64,000 nt of DNA from the NCBI GenBank assembly GCA_019914945.1, contig CM034099.1, positions 20,300,704 to 20,364,703 on the forward strand, read 5' to 3'. Below the pieces are notes generated by a model, which made no database searches, was not told where the DNA came from, and saw nothing but the letters and a program-made list of their open reading frames with translations. Source of the stretch: Typha latifolia (lineage: Eukaryota > Streptophyta > Magnoliopsida > Poales > Typhaceae). Both the position numbers and the translations under genes were made by a program. Shown here one piece after another: positions 1 through 12,713 of the stretch; position 1 is the first letter of the stretch; each line of letters begins with the position of its first letter.

Positions 1-486
1 TTTATGTAAAATGGTTATCAAACTGATTAAGTTAATCAGTTGTCCATCCTGTAGGCGCGTACTTACAAAATCAAAGGGAGAAAGATTGAAAGACACAACT
101 GAGGCTGAAAATTTTCAAAACAATAAAAGAGGAGAAAAGGTTAACACAACTAAAAATAACATGATTTCACTCTGCCATAATGGCAGGCTAGCACTCTCAG
201 TTATAAAAGCAATGAACTACAACAGAGTTAAGCCTGCAATTTTAAAAAAACAAGGATATGTGCTTGTGTTCAATTGAAATTTTTGAGGGCAAGGAAGAAA
301 ATAGGATTGTAACAAAGATACATCATGCCTGCATTAAGAATTAAATTGTGCCGTCTACTTCCAGGAAACATTCAGAACATATAACTTTCTAAATCATATT
401 TGTATCTTCTAAAGCACAAGAAATTGATATTTGTTAATGAGTATCCAAGTCAAAGCAATGCAATAATATGAAAAAGGCTCAAATAC
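1..486 (-). other. Intron of the FAB1-type gene (partial)
   Basis: This stretch lies downstream (minus strand) of the last FAB1 exon in the window. It begins with a GTATTT donor at 486-481 and no continuation of the kinase domain is visible in it. The matching acceptor and the remaining kinase exons must lie beyond base 1. The sequence is AT-rich, and the short open frames in it resemble nothing I recognise. Confidence 0.7.
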
Positions 487-3400
487 CTGGTAGATCCCAA
501 GAATCTTAGCCAAGCATGTGGGGCTTCCTGTGCTTATTGACTCTGACAGATATTTGAAGTACTCCGGCGCAAACTTGATAAACGATTCAAGCTCTGTCTT
601 AGTGACCTGCTTAATGATAAATCTATCATCCAGTGATTTTGCAAAGAAAACATTACTCTTGCCACCTTGTGCTCCCCACTTCTTGCATCGACTGAGGGAT
701 CTTATAAAATCAAGCTCGGATGGACAACAAGTCTTTCGCAGTGCTTCGAAGCATTTGGCATAGTAACAGGTCACAGTATACTTCATCTTTCCAAGTGGTC
801 CATCATCTGCAAACAAAACTCTAACATGCATTTCTTTTGTAGATGTAAGGGGATCTGAAACAAAGGAACTCCTGCTCCCAGACATGGAAGAAACACTATC
901 ATCAGTTGACCCATAACCTCTAAAGGTTTCTGATGAAACATCATCAAATATTTGGAGAGGATGAAAGTTCCCCGATTCATAGACTGGCAATGGAAGTGAA
1001 AAATCTGCACTAGATTTTGGCCTTTCCCCATCATCTGACGTCTTAAAATGATAATAGGGAGAAACAAGTGCATAAGAAATGATACTCGTCGGTTCATCAT
1101 CAAATACTGGAATGATAGTACCATTAACTCCAGCGGGAAGAAACAGTCTTGCTCCACCTTGTCGCGCTAACTCCCGAAACACGGACACATAGACAGGATT
1201 GTAGTCACCTTGAATATCAAATCTTAGAGCACTGCTAGAATTTTTATTGAAAGAATGATAAAAAATTAAAAATGGCATTTTAATCCAGCTTGATAATTCC
1301 TCTACTGTGTCTCCCCACCTGGCAGGCAATGCAGAGGCAAAAAATGGAATCAGGTCAACTTGACTTCGATCTTCTGAATCCCCTGAAAGTGACACAGCAG
1401 ATGCAGCTTCTACTGAAGCTAGTGGCTTTGGCATGCTTATATCAACAAGAGAGTTGCTATTTTCACCCCTCCATTTGGCATCCAATGTGTCTGAAATATC
1501 TGCCACACTTGGGAACTGCCCTTCAGAAAGGACTCTGTGAACACCAAGACTGGATTCCAGAAGATTAAGCTGATCATTTACATTTGAATTAGTAGCATGG
1601 TAGATCTTGTATGTCGCTTCATCACTGCCATCCTTCCCTGAATTGTTACTCAAGTGAATTACATTAGACTGGTTGGGATGGTCATACACTTCACCTCCAG
1701 GTGAGATTAAGCTTGGATTTGGTAATTCATCAACCCTAGACTTTGAAAGCGTTTCAGAATTTGTAGAGCTTTTCTCTGATTTGATGGACAAATTCAAATT
1801 GCCAGTAGATTCAAGCTTTTCCTTATTTCTGGCAGGGAAACTACTAAGTACTTCCAGAGAGCTGTTATGTGAACCAGCAGCAAAAACTAACCGCTGATCC
1901 CATAAGTATGACAGGAAGAGTAACTGCCTCCTTAGTTTATTAACCTCAAGAATATCAATAGGAGGCTGCCCCTTCTTTGTCTCCCTTCTCATAATCTTCT
2001 GTAATGACTCCTGAAAATAATCATTCATCAATTAGAAAATTAATGCTGAAAGTGTCATACTAAAATTAAAAAAAGAATGGCACTCCACCATGAATTCTGC
2101 TTTCTCCACTTGCAGCATTCCTTCAAGTTCCACAATGTTTCTTCTTATGTCCAGGATTTTCACATTGCCAACAACAGATCCTGTATTCAGCCTTCTCTCA
2201 GAAATTTGCTGTAGTGCATTTTTTACTTCAGTGAAGAGAAGTCTTGCAGTGTCAGCCACCTGTTTTATTGGATCTAAATTCAGCACTAACTATAACTTGA
2301 ATCTATTAAAGAAAAATGTGTGGAAAAAGCAACATGCCTCTTTTGCTTCTTTTTCTACCCACTCTTGATGCTGGTGACTAAAATCAAGTTTTGCAGGTGG
2401 CAAGTAGACGGAGTGAACATTGATCGCTGCATAACGGAAACAAGCGACCATTCTGCCAAAACTGTTACATGAACAATAAGACTCCGCGTATAAAAACAAA
2501 GTTACCTAATGACGATTGGAAAAAAAAAATACAAAGAAGTAATGAATACCCATAAAATCGGAGGCAATCTCTGTGAAGTGAATGACCACAGCTCGCTACT
2601 CTACTTGCAGCGGCATGATTTGAAAAGCTAAGCTCTAAAAATTTGCCAAACGACAAACCCCAGGCAGCATCAGACATCACAACCCTTCTAGTTGCAGGTG
2701 GAAACCCATTAATCCGAGGACAACGTAGGCACCTATGCCACATCCATATTTTTCCATCCCGCTCTCCAGGCAAAATGAGCTCTGGCAGCTTCCTGACTGA
2801 TATTGTTAGACTGCCTTGATGATGAGTGTAACAGTGAATATGAGCTTCTGATGGCATCTCGCAGGAGAGACATCGATAACTCTGAAATGTAGAGTGATAA
2901 TTACCATCAGTTTGCAAACGGCAATTTAAAATAATATAATAACTTAAACATTGAAGAAGTCTAACCTGGTCAAATAAATGGTCACGTAAAAATCTTCCCA
3001 AAGGCTTATCGAAACTGCCATAATATTTGATTCGAAATAAATGTGCCCGCTCACATACAGTCCCTTTCCATACACAGCGGGAGGACAGGGACACCAAAAT
3101 GCTTTGATGATCAGATGGAGATTGGAGAAAATCTTCCTTTAGAAAGGCAAACTCATCCCTTATGTTATTACCATGATGTAGAGTCTCTAAATTGAATGAA
3201 CCAGGTCGCTTTTCCATTACCTTATTGTCATCCATTTCAGAATTATGGTCTAATAAGCAGCCTCTCTCTAAGGACACCAAGCTCTCAGCGTAGTTAGATG
3301 TTATTTCACAATCTTTTACCGCTGCTTGATCATCTTTTGCAACACCCACTCCACTTTTACCTGGGTGCACATCTGAGGAAGATAGAGAAGGAAAAGGAAT

Positions 3401-6400
3401 CTTACTATGTGCACAAAACTCATTCTCGTTATTTCTATTGGGAGGACAACTTTCCAATGGAGCAACAAAAGTAGAGTCAACATTCAAAATCTGGCTGTTG
3501 CTATTTTGAGCTGAACATGGTGAGACCATCGGTTCAATCTTTCTAAGCTCATTGGATGCTTTATTGGTATCTGGCATGTTTGGGTCTTGCACACTATTAG
3601 ATGGTGGTACTCTACCAGAAGGGACTATGAAACCAGGAATTAAAGATATGGATCTGTCAAAATTAGATGGTTTATTTGGTAAAGCAACAGTAAGTGGTGT
3701 CTTCAAAGGAAGTTCTGGAAGAGTTGCGCCTTCATCTGCGAGAAAAGACGTCTCCAGAGCCAAGTGATAAGCTGCAAATACTCCATATTGCATAACATGT
3801 TTAACTTTTTTCAGCTCATCACCATTTGCTCCTTTAAGTAAAATCTGCACCAAAAAAAAAATTGTGGAAAAACATTTGTTGGTACACTAAAACATTTCTG
3901 CCAGACTTTATGTATTTTGCCTTTTCTTATTGTTATTATTTACTTAGACAACAGGTTATTGCCTTAGTGCTTCACAACCATCTGAGATACTGTGGAGCAA
4001 GTAATAAAATCTATCAGGATTTGCAATCATCATTTGACAAAAGCATAACATATTCCAGTCACTTTTATGAACAAACAGGTTATTGATATTCTATTAATAT
4101 AAAGAATTGAGGACTCAGAAACTTACCGTACAACCAAAGGGCTTTGGACACCCTTCAAAAAACATGAGTGTCTTCAGCATCTTCTTCCCATCCTGTCCAG
4201 CACTCCCATGATCTTCAAGGAATTTCTCCACATGAAAAAAATCACAGCAGCCCAGCTTTTGAGATGATAGATGATCAATTGATGGGACTATCTGTGCACC
4301 AGTACATCGGGCTATACGCTCTAAAAGTGGCCTTTTAATATTCAAAACAAGTGAAATGTTCTTGTCAAGAAAAAGTTCTTGTGCATGACGAGATACAGTT
4401 TTCTCCACCAAAAGGACAGTTGGTTGGTGAGCTTGTATCTTTGCAACGGCCATCTTTAAGTAATCCATCTCCTGGAGATGGCAAGAAAAAAGGAAAAGAA
4501 TAAAGATAATTAAATGCATGCCTAAATGCCAAGACATGTTCCACAAAGCACAAAAAGAGAGGTCAAGGGGCCAATGCACCTGCTGCAACAGAGTATCAAA
4601 ACTTGAAAGCAAGTTTGATACACGCTGGTATTCAAGGGCTCCTTCAAGAATTAGGAAACGTGGTTTCTCAATCTTTGCTGACATACGACGGTGAGCAACG
4701 TTCTTCTTGCACACAACTCCTTTCACCACCATGCTAAAAAGCAACGCAAAGAAGCTCCATGAGGTATTGCTATCAGATTTCGCTCAAATCAACAAAAATA
4801 AACATACGCATGAATATGAAAGCAGAAACATTACAAATTGAGCCGTATCAGAAGTTCACAACAACAATGTATTGGCAAAACTAGGTACTTACATAGTAAA
4901 AGTCTTGAATGTTTGAATAGCATAGAAATAGTATATTACCGGCTTACCGCTCAACAGATGTGTCACTAAAAGAAAATTGATCATTATAATGTCTTTAACT
5001 AAGCTACCTGTCATTAGGGCGCCCACAAGCTAGGCATTTCACCTTCACGTAACCACCAGGATCCATACCTCCTCCCTTGCTAGTGTCAGGCTTAAGAAGA
5101 GATGCTGCTTCCCATGACAAAGAAGTAATTATGTCTAACCAACTCTCCTTCCCATTTTCTTCACTGATGGATAGATTTTCAGCTTGAAGAAGTTGAGATA
5201 CCAAAGCCCTAAAATGTCCATCTACAATATTTTTCATGGCTTTCTTATGTTCCTCAGCTGATCGATCTCTATTTCGATACTCACCCCTTCCAAAGCTATT
5301 TGATGAGCGTAAATAACCCCACTCTCCTGAGGCATCATCATCATCATCATCAAATAGAACAAGTTCCCTATCATCCTCTTCATCTTCAGGCTCAGGAGGG
5401 AGCCAAAGTAATCCATTATTCTCGAAGTCCACAGGCTCAGCATCCGCACCTTCCATGCCATATATGGAGGACGAAGTATCACATTCATCACCATTGTCAA
5501 AATTGTGTTCTTCCATCTTATCTGCACTTAAAGTACTCAAGTTTGTCTTATCATGGACAAAAGAGCAAGTATCTTTGTCATCGTTACTTCCCTCAACAGC
5601 ATGCAATTTGTTTGATTGATATACCACCTCATTATCAAATTCAACTGACCTATAATAGTCATCAGAGTTCTGGCAGTGCTGTGCTTGTGAGTAAGAGTGA
5701 CAACCACCATAGTCGTCGTCGTCATCATCACTACTCCTGTTACATAAGATAAGATTATGCATAAGTGATTTAATTAATAGTACACAAAAATTTTACAATT
5801 AAAGGAAAAATGACCCCATTCGAAAGAGAGGATAAACTTAGAAATTTTGATTAGCTACTAAAAAAACAAGTTAGATTTCACAGTAAAACCATGAAGAAAT
5901 CAATAGTGTTTATAAAGATAGCCTTGTAAAAGCAGTGATTCTGCAAGAGATGGAATGGATCTGATTGCATAAAATTAACACTAGCTAACAATAAACTAGC
6001 TTGCTCTTCCATCACCTGAAAGTTCTATAGTGATCATCCATAATGGAACCTGATGCCCTATACACAACTGTGCTTCTATAGTGCTCATCCAAAGTGGACA
6101 AATCTGTGTGTACGGGTGATTTCTAATTATCTATAACGGATAATACAAGTACAAGGAAAATAAATACCTCTAATTGCAAGAACAAATGATTTCTTGAAAA
6201 GCTGTAGAAACTATTGAGATAACATTTACCATGAATGCAGATGAATACCTTGAAATAAGATTCTTAACTAATTTCATTGAAGAGGATAGACCTAAAGAGC
6301 ATTCATGAAGCATAAAACTAGGAGTTAATCATACCTGTTCAAGCAAAACCCAAAATGATTAGAAGGTTCTCCTCCAACAACAATTGATTCCATGGTTTTA

Positions 6401-6984
6401 TCCATTATAGGAATATCTTGCTTATCAGGACAAGACTCTGGAGACGCGCTTGGACTAGGAATGGAACCATATTGCACATGCTGACAAGTTCCAGTAGAGT
6501 ACGACACAGAACCAGCAGTTGTTGTAGTGCTGTTACCAGTGCAACTAGACTTTGTACTAGCCAGACTTGCAGTTGAAAGGGAAGGACTCAGGACTACAGT
6601 AGAAGACCGAGCTCCATTCTGGGCTACCACTACATCTTCCTCCAATTGCTTGAAGCAATAGTTGCATACTCGAACTCGTTCCCCTTCCTCTCGTGAAGTC
6701 GTTGGGTCAACAGATGAACGAGGGACAAAATTTGAAGTGCACTTTGCACAGAATACCCTTCCACAGTGACGACAATGGTGTCTGCGGTTGAAGATTGTGA
6801 ATTGTGAATCACAATCATAACAAACCCTACAGCTATCATCGGGCATCCAAAAATCCCTCGACACATTAGCTGGCTCACTCCTTTGGGGCATCCATGATCT
6901 CACAACATCGATAAAGTCAGAGAAACTCCTGTCGGAAGTTTCCATTGACAACGGATCCTCCAAAAACCACTCATTCTGATTCAT
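487..6984 (-). CDS. FAB1: FAB1/PIKfyve-type phosphatidylinositol-3-phosphate 5-kinase, 3' end outside window
   Basis: The product phosphorylates PtdIns3P to PtdIns(3,5)P2 on endosome and vacuole membranes. Nine exons are visible: 6984-6335, 5736-5008, 4733-4580, 4471-4127, 3844-2966, 2881-2550, 2461-2338, 2259-2089 and 2010-487. They join in frame to 1,636 codons. The order is an N-terminal FYVE zinc finger with RRHHCRHCGRVFC; an acidic linker with a run of Asp; a TCP-1/Cpn60-like domain (VVKGVVCKKNVAHRRM to FEGCPKPFGCT); a Cys-rich region (CVWKGTVCERAHLFRIKYYG, WMWHRCLRCPR); and the start of the PIP-kinase domain ending at LAKILGIYQ. Plant FAB1A/B are about 1,750-1,800 residues, so roughly 150-200 residues of kinase core are missing here. 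The ATG at 6984 is the first in frame; a second Met at 6945 is closer to the start of Arabidopsis proteins. The intron at 2337-2260 uses a GC donor. Family assignment is firm. Which paralogue (A, B or other) is not settled. Confidence 0.93.
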
Positions 6985-7940
6985 TCATCTACAGATTCGG
7001 AAGTTCATGAAATTGTCGTAGCAGATAAGAACAATCTATTCCACCTGATTAATCCTCTGTGCCCACTATCAACTGAACAACTGTAATTCGTTATAGCTCT
7101 AAATTAAAGCTATTTTAGTTCAGCAGACGAAGTGAATCAAGGAAGCACTCAATATACTGAAAAATAAATTTTTGGTATCCGTTTGAAATCGCTATCCCAA
7201 CTCAAGCTCGAATTGCAGAATAACACCTATATCACACAAATTGCATTCAACCACCTAAACCACTCCAAGATGATGTAGATGACTCTTCTTGATCTCCAGA
7301 TCCATATTTTACCAAATTAATCACCACAGAACGAAGAAAAACAAGTGAAATTTGCGTCTATGTCAGAACTATGCTTCCATAAAGTGCCTATCCAAACCCA
7401 GTCACATAAGCATCCAACCAACAGCATCTCATACAGTAATTCATCGAAACTCCGCCCTGGCGAAGAAATTAACCCCCAATCCAGAAATTAGGGCAAATCC
7501 GGTCACTACAAGCGAAAAAGCGACATACCCTAAATCTCGGAAGAGAAACTCATCAAGGGGGGGATTCTGTTCTATCTCTTCGAAGTTGATCGCCGAGAAA
7601 AGATTTTAATGGACGCGAAGAGATGAGATCAACCTGCACCCGCAAACCTCGTCAATTTCCAGAAGTATGACAGCGGAACGCAACGTATCCCCGACAGGAA
7701 TCACGGAAATTCGAACAATTCCTCATAAAAGATTTCGACAAAAGAGAAGAAAATAAAATTTAAAATAAAAAAATCTCACCTTCGCTTCTTTCCTCTCTCC
7801 ATCTCGATTGCTTCCTCCCTCTCTCTCTCTCTCTCTTTTTACCTCTACTCTACAGTCCGGTTTCCTGTGGAGGAGAACAGACGCCGCTCCTCGTGTCGGA
7901 AGGCAAAACCTGCGTCTCAAGTTACGGTACCCAATCTGCA
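6985..7940 (-). promoter_or_regulatory. Probable 5' leader exon and leader intron of FAB1
   Basis: Upstream of the FAB1 ATG there is no further coding similarity. A good donor (AAG then GTGAGA, at 7779 on the minus strand) follows a CT/GA-rich stretch at about 7800-7845, as is common for plant 5' UTRs. This suggests a non-coding first exon near 7780-7940 and a leader intron of roughly 0.75 kb. The acceptor and transcription start were not fixed. Confidence 0.4.
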
Positions 7941-7977
7941 CCCATTTCTAATCTCTGAATCACTACTTTAATTGATT

Positions 7978-8191
7978 TGAGTATATCTTGAAAAAGAAGA
8001 GAAAAAATCGAGCATATCAACATAGTTATGTTTTAAGGTCTATTCTGAAAATTATTTCTTATTTTTGTATTCTTAATAAATCAGATTTGAGCATATCTTC
8101 AGAAAGAGGGAAAAATATTTGAGCGCATCTGTATCAACATAGTCATGTTCTAGGGTGTATTCTGAAAATTATTTCTTATCTTTGTATTCTT
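7978..8191. repeat. Imperfect tandem duplication, about 100 bp unit
   Basis: Two neighbouring copies, about 7978-8075 and 8088-8191, share the order GAGCATATC, ATCAACATAGT, ATGTT and ATTCTGAAAATTATTTCTTA, with small differences. It lies just upstream of the FAB1 leader. Confidence 0.75.
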
Positions 8192-8924
8192 TTATGCTGT
8201 TTTAAGATTGAGGTTTACATATGTGTATTATTAAAGCTGGGACCCATGCCAGGCTCTTCATTTGGACCGACTCTGAAACTCGAAAGCACCGTGCTTCAGT
8301 AGGCCGTCCAACTTATCGCGCCAGCTAGAGCTCACCTTTCGATTAAGCTCGGGTCAAAAAGCTGATTCAAGCTTCATCTATAAAGTAGGCTCGAAATTAA
8401 TTTTGGGCCGAGTTTGATTGATTGTAGCTCTGTCCAAAAGTGAGTCTTAATTTATAGAATAGATTTAAAATTAATTTAGAACTAAACTTGTGAGGCGACT
8501 AATTTTATAATAGGATAAACGACTAATTTTATATTACTTAAATATTTTTAGATCTCAAAATTTTTATTTAAAATCCCGTAGATTTTGTTAGCAATGAATT
8601 AACACTTGATTTTATTTTGCAAGTAAACGGAGCCTTAATTTTTGCCACCACCCAATGTATTGGATTCTATTGTTAATAAATATACACCGTAATACTTGCA
8701 AGCTACTAAACTCTCGGCTTATGATCCACCGTAAGTTTAAAAAGAATTAGTGTTATTAAATTTATATATTACTTTATTTATCTAGACTCATAATGACTTT
8801 GTATAAATATAGCTAAGCCCCTTTTTCATAATCATGCAATTCATTCACTAAAATCCTCACCATTCTTACTCTCTTTTATCTCAACCCAGGGTTAAATCTT
8901 GTATTGTTTCAAAATTAATTCCCT
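8192..8924. other. Intergenic, AT-rich, no gene seen
   Basis: No open frame with recognisable coding content was found. Around 8240-8420 the base composition is richer in GC, with repeated GCTCGG/GGGCCGAG-like words. That is typical of decayed plant DNA transposons, but I could not find ends or a target duplication. Confidence 0.5.
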
Positions 8925-9690
8925 ATTATTGTGCCAAATATTTGTACCTATCTGACCACAGTATTGCAGACAACTACCTTGTAAATTTGAATCCAGAGAT
9001 AAATTGGGCAGCTCCGTGGCCAAATGATAAAAAGATGCACAGGATGCGCCCCGAGTAAATATTAATAATCTTTGTATGAATTATGTGCGTTCACATTCAG
9101 CTATTTGGTGCATCAGAATTACAACCAGCCTCAAATGCGATTCTTCACCCATTCCATAACAGCAAAAATGTCTCTGTTCGTATAACTGTATACATGACAT
9201 ATTCACATTAGTCTTCCTTCTGAGAAAAAGGAGGAGGAAAAAGGATCAACCAATTTTATCAATAAGAAAGCATGACACTGTGCAGGGACCACTCCATTAA
9301 ACTCTACCGTCAATTGGAAGGAAGCACATAGTTAACCAATTTTATCAAACAAATCCCAGCGATTGAGACAATGTTTAGCTTAATATAAATTGGCCGGTGG
9401 CAGGAATCAAATGCATAGGAGTTCCTCATTGGACTGCTACTACCAACTTCATATGTATTGTTTCTATTCCCTTCAACTCCTGGTTGAAATAAATGTTGTT
9501 TATATCCTACAATAGAAAAGCAATAGGAAAAGAAACTATATATAACTCTAATTAGAACAGACTAGCCTATATGGTGCTATTCGACATAGTAATCCTAACC
9601 TCACCAGCCATAATTAACGCAGATTGAGTCCTTACCTGATAAGGCGATTGCTTATAATAAATTGGCTTTTCCTCACTCATCTCTCACTAC
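8925..9690. repeat. Segmental duplication, copy A (partner at 16211-16730)
   Basis: This non-coding segment matches 16211-16730 in the same orientation over most of its length. Shared landmarks are TTTGTACCTATCTGACCACA, TTGGGCAGCTCC, GACAATGTTTAGCTTAATAT and AAGCAATAGGAAAAGAAACT. Copy A has about 220 bp that copy B lacks, and this extra piece is bounded by AACCA(A)TTTTATCAA-type words. It marks a large duplication within the pectinesterase cluster. No coding function is visible. Confidence 0.85.
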
Positions 9691-9851
9691 ACCAATGCAC
9701 TGCGCTGAGTCCATCTTCTCATAGACTACTCGAGTAGGATGAGGCCATAAAAAAAGACGGGAAGACAAGGAAGAGGATGGCAGACATACTAAATGTTGTG
9801 AAATGCAGAGCAGTAACGCGAGCAAGAGTGTAAGCCTGCTCTAAGACAAGA

Positions 9852-9853
<2 letters not shown>

Positions 9854-9885
<32 letters not shown>
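9854..9885. repeat. (TG)16 microsatellite
   Basis: A perfect run of 16 TG dinucleotides, likely to vary in length between individuals. Confidence 0.97.
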
Positions 9886-9887
<2 letters not shown>

Positions 9888-10157
9888 GATATGAGCAGCG
9901 TGACGTCCAATTTAACCCAAAAAAAAAACACCTGGTCAAATTTGGAAATGTGCAATTTCGGCATGAGAGTCAACCGCAAGCACAGATTACTCTTTTCCCA
10001 AAGTCCAATAGACTAAGACTCTGAAGTAGGTTTCATTTGTGTGTCTGAGGATTAATATCTCTTCTTAGCATCACATGCAGTTCCTTTTTTTGTGCTTATT
10101 CTTTTGTTTTGGTTTTATTTGTGGTAGGAAAACTAGTTAGCTATCTCTTCTTAGCAT

Positions 10158-10616
10158 CACTACGTTTGCGTGCCTAAGGAGGATCCAATCAACTGAGTTG
10201 ACTCCGTCTTCATTGGGACTCAATGAGGTCGACGAGATTATCGCTGTAGACAGGAAAAGGAGAATGAGGATTGAAGACATTTGAGTTATGGAATAATGTG
10301 AGTTGCAGAATGATAGACTGATGTGTATGGATTGAGGAATGAAGACATTTGAGTTATGGAATAATGTGAGTTGCAGAATGATAGACTGATGTGTATGGAC
10401 TGAGGAACACCAATGGATATTAATCCTCAATCCATACACATCAGTCTATCATTCTGCAACTCACATTATTCCATAACTCAAATGTCTTCAATCCTCATTC
10501 TCCTTTTCCTGTCTACAGAGATAATCTCGTCGACTTCATTGAGTCCCAATGAAGATGGAGTCAATTCAGTTGATTGAATCCTTAGGCACGCAAAAGTTGA
10601 GGCTGTAAACGTAGTG
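10158..10616. repeat. Large inverted repeat made from a pectinesterase first exon
   Basis: Arms at about 10158-10338 and 10424-10616 are reverse complements with few mismatches; the right arm has about 12 extra bases near its outer end. The spacer (10339-10406) is a second, direct copy of the inner 68 bp of the left arm. Both arms encode the same signal-peptide-like start (MSSILILLFLST then IISSTSLSPNEDG), on the minus strand in the left arm and the plus strand in the right. The short word ATCTCTTCTTAGCATCAC occurs twice to the left (10057 and 10142). A transcript through this region would fold into a long hairpin. Confidence 0.9.
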
Positions 10617-12558
10617 CACGCCAAGCCGTACCCCGGGTCAGTCGGTAAGATAATAAAATAATGCCTAGTTTATATAGAATTTGTTGATTCGTTTACTATC
10701 ATCAGTCTTCTTTCTCTTCTCTGACAGATTCGTACTCCGTATTGGATACCTACGAAGACGCACTCAACGATTTGACTCGAAGCCATAAGCACTGCGATAA
10801 ATTAATGAACATAGTGCATGCAAACTTGTCCTCTGGTGATCAAGGTTCCATGGCCATTTGCCAAGAGCTCCATGCTCAAGGAGTCTTTACACACAGAGAT
10901 GGAAAGAGGCGAGCTAGCGCTGACCATGGAAGAGGCACTTCGAGGTCAAGAAATGGTGGCCGAGGCCTTCGATTACCAGAGGACTTGCCTTGAGGTTCTT
11001 GAAGAGGATTCTGCTAGTAAAACAACAAACAAGGAGCTTCTTCAATTGCTACTTTCGGCAAGCAGCACGGAATGCTCGACGAAGCTCTCGGTAGCTCGCA
11101 TGCTCAAGCGGCTTGTCAATAAAACACCAACCAAAGATTCCAACGTTTTACTGTTTTAATATTTTTTACGATGCAGGAATGACTAAAGGTTTTACATCAG
11201 AAAGCATTCTTCAAAATTTTAATTCTTCCACTTCAATGTACCAGTATCTTAACAAACACTTATCCATCCTTAGCTGAGCACAACAATGTTTAATGAAACT
11301 TTATGAAAGTTGACTTGACCCATTGCATACGGACGCAGATATACGGATCCACGCCTTCTTGGCGCTTATCAAAGGGAGAAAGGGAGAGTGGCATAAGATT
11401 TAAAAATAAGTTTCTTTTAGGGAATAGTTTGTTACCTATGTTCAATTTTGATAAATAATCAAATGACATATTAGCTAGCTATACCATTTGATCCATCGAA
11501 CCATCTTAGCTAATTCACAAAACACGATGCATGTATATGAATTAATTTTGTAAGCATAGTGGTTGCAGTACGGGTCCAGCAAGCCAAAATTGTTCTATTC
11601 GGGGATCTGCCACTGCGACGCACCATTACCGTGGCTCTTGATGGTTCAGGTGACTATAAGTCAACAACTGACGCAATCGGATCAGTTTCTACTGGGACCG
11701 GTGCTCAAGATGATGATGATGGTTACATTAAGATCATCATTGCAGAAGGAAACTACTCAGAGAACAATGTAATTGATCATAACAAACCCAGGATCATGTT
11801 AGTCGGTGCAGGTATCAACCGCACAATACTATCGAGCAACCGTAGCAACCAAGGCGGCTGGAGTACATATCAATCAGCAACGTTGAGTAAGAATACTTAA
11901 CTGGTTCGTTATATTTCTTATATATAATTAGAACTCTTAGCTATTTTCTGTTTAATGCAGTAAATGAAGCCGATGGATTGATAGCTCTCGACTTCACTGT
12001 CGAGAATACGGCTGGTCCCAAGAACGGCCAAGCAGTTGCCGTGAGAAATTCCGGCAACCATACTATTTTCTTACGTTGTTTCCTCGGTTTTCAAGATACA
12101 CTTTATGTCCATACAGGTTACCAATTCTATAGAGACTGCGAAATCTATGGCACAGTAGACTTTATCTTTGGAAATGCCATTGCAGTTTTCCAAAATTCAA
12201 ATATATATGTACGAAAGCCACTACTTGGCCAATCGAACACAATCACTGCACAAGGACGTAGTTGTCTAACTGATCCGACCGACATTATAATACACAACTA
12301 AAGTGTTAAGGCATCGCTTGAGCTCCAACTCGTGTCGAAGTCGACCAAGACATATCTTAGGCGTTTCTAGATGATTTTATGTCTTCAGAAAATTGGTTGC
12401 CCTGGAATGTGTCCAACAACACCATATACTATGGAGAGTATACTACATACCATGTAGTCAATGCTGAAGAAGCCACCAAGTTCACTTTATTTAACTTTTG
12501 CGATGGGGCGAGTTGGATAGCTAGCGTAGGTATTCCTTACACCCCAGGATTACTTTGA
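10482..12558 (+). pseudogene. Decayed PMEI-pectinesterase gene
   Basis: This is a relic of a pro-region plus PME gene. A signal-peptide start at 10482 is interrupted by a stop within about 32 codons. PMEI-like pieces follow at 10733-11157 in two frames (LDTYEDALNDLTRS, then QRTCLEVLEE and an alpha-helical tail). The catalytic domain begins near 11619 (ITVALDGSGDYKSTTDAI), has a phase-consistent intron 11890-11960, and keeps GFQDTLYVHTGYQFYRDC and VDFIFGNA, so two of the three family signatures survive. A stop at 12299-12301 precedes a frame-broken C-terminus, and the conserved YLGRPW arginine motif is lost (TYLRRF then a stop). Remnants continue to TPGL and a stop at 12558. Frameshifts and the lost arginine make an active esterase unlikely. 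Confidence 0.85.
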
Positions 12559-12713
12559 TTATTGGAGTTGTATTATATTTTCCTTATTATACAAACCATA
12601 ATATGATATATAAATAAACTTAGAGAAATACTAAACTGATATTTGCGCATTACATAGTCAAAAATGGTTTAGTTGACAGTGACTTCTTATTTTTCAAAGG
12701 AAGAGAGATAAAA

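Noticed and set aside
5300..5752. Plus-strand open frame rich in His
   Set aside because: It is the antisense of the acidic Asp-rich FAB1 exon; the His run is the complement of GAT/GAC codons.
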